This document shows, piece after piece, positions 7,201 to 11,253 of a DNA stretch of 11,253 nucleotides. The stretch is from NCBI GenBank assembly GCA_029879555.1, contig JAOUQB010000044.1, positions 1 to 11,253 on the forward strand, written 5' to 3'. The notes below the pieces were generated by a model, which was not told where the DNA came from, made no database searches, and saw nothing but the letters and a program-made list of their open reading frames with translations. This stretch comes from Nitrospirota bacterium. Lineage in GTDB: Bacteria > Nitrospirota > Nitrospiria > Nitrospirales > UBA8639. A program made the translations under genes and the position numbers. How positions within the stretch are numbered: position 1 is the first letter of the stretch; every line of letters starts with the position of its first letter.

Positions 7201-7251
7201 CGCGCGATTCAAGCCGCCATTCAACAGAAAGTTTTACATAGTACAGTTTGA
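4237..7251 (+). CDS. Hybrid sensor histidine kinase (sensor loop-PAS-GAF-PAS-HisKA-HATPase-REC)
   Basis: This is a 1004-residue inner-membrane hybrid kinase. Two membrane segments (about residues 11-33 and 159-178) bracket an extracytoplasmic loop of about 125 residues that looks Cache-like (GQSGKILLLEE and FLMAYVPLAGHSIGVAATID). In the cytoplasm follow PAS1 (about 190-305), GAF (about 326-475, with GVGLPGRTWGEAQPVWIPD) and PAS2 (about 489-610, with a typical WNAQAERMFGWSR). HisKA has the phospho-acceptor His637 in LAGGIAHDFNNILSSI. The ATPase domain shows Asn749 (N box), Asp793 in DSGKGM, the FDPFFTTK F box at 807-814 and GTGLGL at 819-824. A C-terminal receiver (about 878-1000) has VDDE, the phospho-acceptor Asp930 in VTDQTMPGMTG and the TKP lysine. 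All catalytic residues are present. A TAG sits directly before the ATG, which fixes the start. No response-regulator gene is adjacent, so the output is unknown; the receiver could pass phosphate through an Hpt protein elsewhere. Confidence 0.93.
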   Translation: MIASWLKSRRIFFVVAMLLMVTSGLLLYWLYLGSIDREKLRLMDLALVHVQQLEAMSEIAEGEPDKASDFLPKADRIQTIFHSQPKTHRFGQSGKILLLEEADRSFGINISGQSTSALLSDETGRKFLMAYVPLAGHSIGVAATIDLQELQLPYWQSGVGIEIMELLAMLLGGVFIFYRKDSGPQNIQDNEATIRAIVASAGEGIVTFNECSIIETFNETAEAMFLYDMDEIIGKPFQSLLVSSDRDTCDTFLLTYRSQGLTRMSGVVKEFQGRRKDGAVFPLTLTLTEAPIWGHRLFTVLLRDITEQKLTERRLAAQYAVAQVLAERTTIQEATPEILRAVCESLGWQLGILWQVDPDSQVLRCVEVWRTSPDRFSRFVDLTQGMTFSRGVGLPGRTWGEAQPVWIPDAVQDRNFPRAPMAAEEGLHAAFAFPIQLGMAIYGVMEFFSREIQEPDQALLHQMLSVGSQIGQFMERKNTEMILREREEETRLILDTALDAVVTFNEAEQILSWNAQAERMFGWSRQAILGRSLVATIIPEIYREGYLEGLQNYVRTGFSEILNHRVELSGLHRDGHEFPLEMAITAVRSKGQFIFSGFFRDLTERRQTEEALRKSGEQLRQAQKMEAIGTLAGGIAHDFNNILSSIIGYTELAMAQSGVGHAVVPRLQEVLQAGYRAKKLVRQILTFSRQDESGKKVVFLQSIVEEALNLLRASLPSTISLESDLQSETSPVLADATQIHQVVMNLGANAEYAMRESGGKLVVKLDQIDVKEDSPLLRQGISVGPYIRLAVSDSGKGMAPSVQKRIFDPFFTTKGVGEGTGLGLSVIHGVVTSHGGTIQVESREGGRTTFFIYFPCSTSMPSAGPSVSVIPASSFGQGRVMFVDDEISIARCGKDMLEALGYEVTVFTNAADAFESFKRNPDHFDVLVTDQTMPGMTGDRLAQQVKTVRPKFPVILCSGFSYTMNEQKAGIMGLQAYLTKPVLMGDMARAIQAAIQQKVLHSTV

Positions 7252-7325
7252 TTGTTGATGCCATGGAGATACAGATTACATCTGTCTAACAGTCCTTAAA
7301 CCAATTCAACGAAAATCTCGATGGC
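7252..7325. other. Short convergent spacer between the kinase and copA
   Basis: The two genes converge across 74 bases. The only symmetric element is ACAGAT-tac-ATCTGT (7271-7285), a perfect 6-bp stem with a 3-base loop. It is AT-rich and has no T tract on either side, so it is at best a weak pause site. No standard bidirectional terminator is visible. Confidence 0.4.
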
Positions 7326-9833
7326 TCAATCTAACGACATCTTTTTGAGCCGGAGAGAATTTGTGACGACGCTAATCGAACTACACGCCATGGCCGCAGC
7401 CGCCATGATCGGTTGTAAGAATCCATAGTCACCGAACAACCAATGCAGTCCATTCGGGACCCCGCCACTCCACTGAAAGATGGGATAGAGAATGCCGGCG
7501 GCAAGCGGAATGAGTGCAATATTATAGGCAAAAGCCCAGAACAAGTTTTGATGAATCGTGCGCATGGTCGCTCGACTTAAATGAAGTGCTTTCGTTATTC
7601 CTTGAAGGTTTCCGCTCATTAACGTAATCTGGGCGGTTTCCATCGCTATATCTGTTCCCGTTCCAATGGCAATCCCGACATCTGCTTGAGCAAGTGCGGG
7701 AGCATCATTAATACCATCTCCCACCATGGCAACACGTTTCCTTCCGTTTTGTTGAAGGGCCTGAATTTCTGCTGCTTTTTGGTCGGGGAGAATGTCCGCG
7801 AGGAAATGCGTAATACCAAGGTCGGCCGCAATGGCTTGAGCGACCTGATGGTGATCTCCTGTGAGCATCACTACCTCCAACCCGTCTTTCTGTAGTTGCT
7901 GAACGGCCTTCTTTGACTCAGGTCGGATGGTATCCGCAATCCCGACGACTCCTTCGACGTGCCCGTTTATGCCAATCAGAATCGGGGTTTTCCCTTTGTG
8001 AGCCAGGCGCGTAATCGCGTCAGAAAAATGTTCAAAGCTGGTGGGTCCCAAATGATTGGTGATAAATCGGATATTGCCAATACATACAGATTGATTGTCG
8101 ATCGATCCCTTGACACCTTCTCCTGATATGTTTTCAAAATTTTGTGCTTCTTCAAGTGCCAATGATTGGTCCTGTGCGCGCTTGACTATCGCTTGAGCAA
8201 GGGGATGTTCCGAGTGACGTTCCAAAGAGGCCGCGAGTCGAAGAAGGTCGTTTTCTCCACAAGTGTGCGTGATGATATCCGTGACGATCGGGATACCTTG
8301 GGTCAAGGTTCCGGTTTTGTCCAGGACGATGATATCAAGTTGATGTGCAATCTCGAGAGCTTCACCATGCCGAATCAAGATGCCGTGCTCGGCTCCGCGT
8401 CCGGTTCCCACCATGATGGCGGTTGGGGTGGCCAGACCTAAGGCACAGGGACACGCAATGATGAGGACCGCCACGAAGGTGAGAATCGCATAGGTCAACG
8501 CCGGTTCAGGCCCTAAGCTCCACCAGAGAAAAAACGCCAATGTGGCAATACCTAAAACCGAGGGAACGAAGATGCTGGCGATATAATCGGCGAAGCGTTG
8601 GATAGGCGGTTTCGAACCTTGAGCTTCTTGGACGAGATGAACGATTCTGGCCAACACGGTATTTTCCCCCACGGATGATGCGGTAAACAGAATGCTTCCT
8701 GAGATATTGAGGGTTCCGGTTAAGACTTTGGAGCCAGGCTCTTTTTCGATGGGTAAGCTTTCGCCAGTCAGCATGGCTTCATTGATTGAAGAACGACCTT
8801 CCGTCACCACCCCATCTACCGGGATTTGTTCGCCAGGTCGAACGAGCAGAAGGTCTCCTGGTTGAACATGCTCAATCAGGATGTCTTCATCCTTCTGTCC
8901 TCGCCGAATTTTGGCGGTTCGTGGCTGTAAACGCATGAGTTTGTGAATGGAGGATGACGTTTGGTTTTTGGCAAGGTTTTCGAGATAGCGTCCCAAAAGT
9001 ATGAGAGCGATAATGATGATAGCCGTGTCATAGTACACGGCGGGGGGAATTCCCTTGACGGCAAAGACGGAAGGAAAAAATGTGGCACAGGCGCTATACC
9101 CAAAGGCAGACAATGTCCCAATGGCAATGAGCGTATTCATGTTGACTGATCGGTGGAGGGCCGCTTTCCAGGCCGCAGCATAAATGGGTCGTCCTGCCCA
9201 GAGTAAGACGAAGCTGGTGATCACAAATAAGATGGTATGGCGTGTTCCTATGGTAAGAGAGGAGAAGCCTGGTATGAGGTTCATGGTTACTAACATGACA
9301 AATACACCAGAGGTTCCGCTCAAGACGGCTTGCTTGAGTAATAATTTTGATTTTAATTCTGGCGATTGGGAATCGCTAGTTCTAAGAAAATCTTCCTGGT
9401 CCGATTCAGCAATGATGGAATAGCCTGCGTCTCGAATGGTCTGTTCGAGAGTCGAATACTTCAAGTCAGAGGCCCAGGTTGAAACTGTGGCGGTTTCCGT
9501 GGCCAAGTTCACCTTTGCCGACAGTATTGCGGGATGTTTCAGTAAGGCTTTTTCAACATGATTGACGCAGGAGGCACAGGTCATTCCTCCAATTTTTAGG
9601 GTATGTGATTGAACCGGGACCTCATAGCCCGCCTCTTTGACGGCCTGAGTCAATAACTGTGGGGTGGTCGTATGAGCATCGAAATCTACTGAAGCCATTT
9701 CGGTGGCGAAATTCACTGAAACTTTAGAAACGCCATTCAATGATTGAAGGGCTCGCTGGACGTGGTTGACGCAGGAGGCACAGGTCATCCCATGAATGGG
9801 GATTGAGGCATGGGTAGGGTGATGAACCGGCAT
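7326..9833 (-). CDS. copA: Copper(I)-exporting P1B-type ATPase CopA
   Basis: This 835-residue pump uses ATP to drive Cu(I) from the cytosol across the inner membrane. It carries two N-terminal heavy-metal domains, each with GMTCASC (Cys18/Cys21 and Cys86/Cys89). The catalytic core follows: TGES of the actuator domain (357-360), the membrane metal-site CPC (461-463), the phosphorylated Asp505 in DKTGTLT, His543-Pro544 in the nucleotide-binding domain, TGD near 658-660 and GDGIND (705-710). The last membrane helices carry Tyr770-Asn771 and MACSS (Met815, Ser818, Ser819), the P1B-1 fingerprint for Cu(I) or Ag(I). Between them sits an extra loop of about 20 residues rich in Gly and Trp (from about residue 787). 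Length and motif order are normal for the family. The start lies 12 bases after the chaperone stop with no Shine-Dalgarno visible, suggesting translational coupling. It is the last gene of the csoR operon. Confidence 0.96.
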   Translation of the reverse strand: MPVHHPTHASIPIHGMTCASCVNHVQRALQSLNGVSKVSVNFATEMASVDFDAHTTTPQLLTQAVKEAGYEVPVQSHTLKIGGMTCASCVNHVEKALLKHPAILSAKVNLATETATVSTWASDLKYSTLEQTIRDAGYSIIAESDQEDFLRTSDSQSPELKSKLLLKQAVLSGTSGVFVMLVTMNLIPGFSSLTIGTRHTILFVITSFVLLWAGRPIYAAAWKAALHRSVNMNTLIAIGTLSAFGYSACATFFPSVFAVKGIPPAVYYDTAIIIIALILLGRYLENLAKNQTSSSIHKLMRLQPRTAKIRRGQKDEDILIEHVQPGDLLLVRPGEQIPVDGVVTEGRSSINEAMLTGESLPIEKEPGSKVLTGTLNISGSILFTASSVGENTVLARIVHLVQEAQGSKPPIQRFADYIASIFVPSVLGIATLAFFLWWSLGPEPALTYAILTFVAVLIIACPCALGLATPTAIMVGTGRGAEHGILIRHGEALEIAHQLDIIVLDKTGTLTQGIPIVTDIITHTCGENDLLRLAASLERHSEHPLAQAIVKRAQDQSLALEEAQNFENISGEGVKGSIDNQSVCIGNIRFITNHLGPTSFEHFSDAITRLAHKGKTPILIGINGHVEGVVGIADTIRPESKKAVQQLQKDGLEVVMLTGDHHQVAQAIAADLGITHFLADILPDQKAAEIQALQQNGRKRVAMVGDGINDAPALAQADVGIAIGTGTDIAMETAQITLMSGNLQGITKALHLSRATMRTIHQNLFWAFAYNIALIPLAAGILYPIFQWSGGVPNGLHWLFGDYGFLQPIMAAAAMACSSISVVTNSLRLKKMSLD

Positions 9834-9845
9834 GGCGAGGAATAG

Positions 9846-10067
9846 TTAATCAACAGATTTGTCCATAATATAGCCAGCGTCTTTGAGTACTGAGGCCATC
9901 GTTTCATACGTCACCACGGTTGAATCAAATTCTACCAGGGCTTCCTGCTTTTCAAGATTCACTTCGAGTTGCGCGATTCCTGGTAAACTTTTGAGAGCTG
10001 TTTCAACGTGTCGTACACAATTCCCGCATGTCATGCCCTTAACGGGAAAATGCTGTCGTTTGTTCAT
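9846..10067 (-). CDS. copZ: CopZ-like copper chaperone (single heavy-metal-associated domain)
   Basis: This 73-residue protein consists of a single HMA domain with GMTCGNC (Cys14 and Cys17), the Cu(I)-binding loop of Atx1/CopZ-type chaperones, followed by the usual hydrophobic positions and a closing DAGY motif. There is no signal peptide, so it should act in the cytosol, delivering Cu(I) to the heavy-metal domains of CopA or to the membrane site, and perhaps exchanging it with CsoR. The start is supported by AAAGGAG 7-8 bases upstream. It lies 26 bases after csoR and 12 bases before copA on the same strand. A MerP-like role is less likely because there is no export signal and no mer gene nearby. 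Confidence 0.88.
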   Translation of the reverse strand: MNKRQHFPVKGMTCGNCVRHVETALKSLPGIAQLEVNLEKQEALVEFDSTVVTYETMASVLKDAGYIMDKSVD

Positions 10068-10093
10068 TTGGCGTCTCCTTTCTTCGAAATATT

Positions 10094-10357
10094 TTATCGT
10101 CCCACGGTATAGAGTGAACGAAGTTCATCAATGATTTGCTCGGCTTTTCCCTTTTGAATGCCGTCGATCACACAGGTACGAAGATGGCCGTCGAGGAGAA
10201 GGGCTTCAAGCTTCTCAATGGCTTTTCGAATAGCATGGGTCTGTTTAAGGATATCCACGCAATACCGGTCTTCCTCTAACATATTACGAACACCTTTTAA
10301 ATGCCCCTCAATATAGGCTAACCGTTTCATGGCATCGGATTGAATTTCAGGCTTCAT
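10094..10357 (-). CDS. csoR: CsoR-family copper-sensing transcriptional repressor
   Basis: This is an 87-residue all-helical protein of the CsoR/RcnR (DUF156) family. The Cu(I) ligand set Cys33, His58 and Cys62 has the same spacing as Cys36, His61 and Cys65 of the Mycobacterium tuberculosis CsoR, and the second-shell Tyr (Tyr32) and Glu (Glu78) are also in place. This argues for copper rather than nickel/cobalt (RcnR) or formaldehyde (FrmR) sensing. The protein should bind DNA as a tetramer and release it when Cu(I) binds. The start is fixed by AAAGGAGG a few bases upstream. It is the first gene of the operon with the chaperone and copA, and a matching operator lies about 20 bases upstream, so autoregulation is expected. 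Confidence 0.93.
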   Translation of the reverse strand: MKPEIQSDAMKRLAYIEGHLKGVRNMLEEDRYCVDILKQTHAIRKAIEKLEALLLDGHLRTCVIDGIQKGKAEQIIDELRSLYTVGR

Positions 10358-10376
10358 TGATCCTCCTTTCCCAATA

Positions 10377-10399
10377 ACCCATACCCATAGGGTATGGGT
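10377..10399. promoter_or_regulatory. CsoR operator (10-bp inverted repeat)
   Basis: Arms ACCCATACCC (10377-10386) and GGGTATGGGT (10390-10399) are perfectly complementary around a 3-base ATA centre. A TACCC/GGGTA dyad with G/C tracts near the middle is the form of known CsoR operators. It lies directly downstream of the -10 box and overlaps the expected transcript start, so bound CsoR would block transcription of csoR, the chaperone gene and copA. Confidence 0.88.
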
Positions 10400-10428
10400 A
10401 TGATGCCATGCTATTTCTTCCGAGTCAA
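10400..10428 (-). promoter_or_regulatory. csoR operon promoter
   Basis: Read on the minus strand, TTGACT (10423-10428) is followed after exactly 17 bases by CATCAT (10400-10405), which matches four of six -10 positions. The expected start near 10393 falls inside the CsoR operator, giving a short leader of about 35 bases before the csoR ATG. A -35/-10 spacing of 17 rather than 19-20 argues against MerR/CueR-type activation of this promoter. Confidence 0.7.
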
Positions 10429-10840
10429 TGGTTTTTCTTCTGCAAGAGCGTACTCAATACACATTTTCGAGTGAATCAAGTTTCGAGAGCTTCCCGGCTA
10501 AAAAAATATAGGATAAAGGAATGACACGTTAATCCATTTTCAGGGATTGGAAAATTTGTGTGGAAAGGATGGGGTAAAAGTTTAAACGGTTCAAATAGGG
10601 CTTTTGAGGAATTTATGGTTTTTAGTCGATTCCAATGACTTCATTCATGCAATTTCATCTTCTTTCATGGGTGTTTATGTGAAAAATTTTTAGAAAAGGT
10701 CACTTTTTCAATCAAGTTGTCATTTTTTTTAACAATGAGAGGTAGGATTGAAAATTGGGGGTCACTCCTTTGAACTACCGGTTTTCTGCGGTCTAAAGGA
10801 AAGAAGAAAAAGGGAATATAATGAGGCTCTCCTTGGCCAA
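10429..10840. other. AT-rich intergenic region between the copper operon and the pilin gene
   Basis: About 410 bases carry no supported gene and are visibly more AT-rich than the coding regions. Visible elements are two TTTCGAG copies 16 bases apart (10465-10471, 10481-10487) and two GGTCACT copies, one near 10700 and one near 10764. Either pair could be activator sites for the sigma-54-like promoter downstream. No rRNA, tRNA or riboswitch pattern is recognised. Confidence 0.45.
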
Positions 10841-10856
10841 TGGCGTGCCCTTTGCA
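10841..10856 (+). promoter_or_regulatory. Sigma-54-type -24/-12 promoter of the Flp pilin gene
   Basis: TGGCGTG-ccct-TTGCA matches the sigma-54 consensus TGGCACG-N4-TTGCW except at two inner positions. The invariant GG (10842-10843) and GC (10854-10855) are separated by exactly ten bases. Transcription would start near 10867, leaving about 46 bases of leader before the pilin ATG. Expression would then need an ATP-driven enhancer-binding activator. Confidence 0.6.
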
Positions 10857-10912
10857 TTCTGGTCAATAAACAAGGGGCATTTCAGCGGAAGTAATAAGGG
10901 AGGGCTACTTAA

Positions 10913-11116
10913 ATGTTCAATTTTTTTCATGATGAGCAAGGGACAGCTGCAGTTGAGTATTCGTTGTTAATGAGTTTAATTGGCCTTTTTGCGGCGGCCG
11001 CTCTTCATGCTCTTGGTGGCGATTTACTTAATGCCTTTTCCTCTGTCAGTGCTGGGCTTAACCCTATTCAGTTGATTGAAGATAGTCGACAATCGGGTTT
11101 GATAGAAAAATTTTGA
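10913..11116 (+). CDS. Flp/Fap-type (type IVb) pilin
   Basis: This 67-residue protein has the class IVb prepilin form: a short leader ending in Gly10, then TAAVEY with Glu at +5 and Tyr at +6 of the mature protein, then a hydrophobic helix (about residues 17-32). Such subunits assemble into thin Flp pili through a Tad secretion system after cleavage by a TadV/CpaA-type peptidase. The start is supported by GGGAGGG 8 bases upstream. The tail (about residues 47-67, ending LIEKF) makes it somewhat longer than typical Flp pilins. Any tad/cpa assembly genes would lie to the right of the window; none is visible here. Confidence 0.85.
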   Translation: MFNFFHDEQGTAAVEYSLLMSLIGLFAAAALHALGGDLLNAFSSVSAGLNPIQLIEDSRQSGLIEKF

Positions 11117-11253
11117 ATAAATATTCTCTCTCAGGGGTTTTTGGAAAAAATCAATGGAATCCTTGTCTGCCATACTAGGTCTTCCTGGGAAAATGGCCTG
11201 GTTTTTCCTTTTTCTTAAGTCTTCCCCACTCCCCGCCGACAAACATGGAAAAA
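11117..11253. other. Region downstream of the pilin gene
   Basis: This tail starts within a small GAATA-AA-TATTC palindrome (11115-11126) that overlaps the pilin stop. It also has a weak GGAAAA/TTTTCC stem near 11189-11211 followed by T-rich sequence, possibly a poor terminator. A frame opening with ATG at 11154 runs to the window edge without a ribosome binding site, so a gene here is not supported. Confidence 0.35.

Noticed and set aside
7271..7285. ACAGAT-tac-ATCTGT hairpin as a bidirectional terminator between the kinase and copA
   Set aside because: The stem is short and AT-rich, and no T tract follows on either strand.
11189..11218. GGAAAA/TTTTCC stem followed by T-rich DNA as the pilin gene terminator
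   Set aside because: The stem is A/T-dominated with a loop of about nine bases; stability would be marginal, so it is mentioned only as a possibility.
11154..11253. Open frame from ATG to the right edge, starting MESLSAILGLPGKM
   Set aside because: No ribosome binding site, only 33 codons visible, composition uninformative; the T-rich stretch inside it looks more like a gene end than coding sequence.

Overview
The window looks like a piece of a Gram-negative chromosome with moderate GC (a little under 50% by eye). The Gram-negative call rests on a TonB-dependent outer-membrane receptor, a TonB C-terminal-domain protein and several exported proteins. The mix of a CarboxypepD_reg-type receptor, a large PAS/GAF hybrid kinase, a CsoR-type copper operon, a Flp pilin and sigma-54-like promoters would suit Nitrospirota (Nitrospira-like) or a deltaproteobacterial-type lineage. 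That placement is impression only, because no phylogenetic marker is present. No mobile element, CRISPR array, tRNA or rRNA was seen.

Layout. (1) 1-356, minus: the N-terminal part of a membrane-anchored retropepsin-like aspartic protease, running off the left edge. (2) 357-624: a divergent intergenic region with dyads and two candidate promoters. (3) 625-3984, plus: a three-gene module made of a small exported His/Cys-rich protein, a TonB-dependent receptor and a small exported protein that is essentially a TonB C-terminal domain. This reads as an outer-membrane uptake or sensing unit, possibly for a metal. (4) 4141-7251, plus: a possible 31-codon leader ORF whose stop directly abuts the start of a 1004-residue orphan hybrid histidine kinase (sensor loop, PAS, GAF, PAS, HisKA, HATPase, REC). 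(5) 7326-10357, minus: a compact copper-detoxification operon csoR - copZ-like chaperone - copA, convergent with the kinase. (6) 10358-10428: a near-textbook CsoR operator, a perfect 10-bp inverted repeat with a 3-bp centre, placed just downstream of a matching -35/-10 promoter. (7) 10429-10912: about 480 bp of AT-rich non-coding DNA ending in a good sigma-54-type -24/-12 element. (8) 10913-11116, plus: a Flp/type IVb pilin.

How the parts fit. The copper operon is the best-understood part. CsoR carries the full Cys-His-Cys Cu(I) ligand set and probably represses its own operon; Cu(I) binding would release CsoR, and the chaperone and CopA would then clear cytosolic copper. The upstream receptor module carries His-rich exported proteins and may handle a metal at the outer membrane and periplasm, but its substrate is not readable from sequence. 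The kinase has no adjacent response-regulator gene, and its output is unknown. The least explained parts are the His/Cys-rich small protein with its receptor partners, the leader ORF in front of the kinase, and the sigma-54 element in front of the pilin gene.
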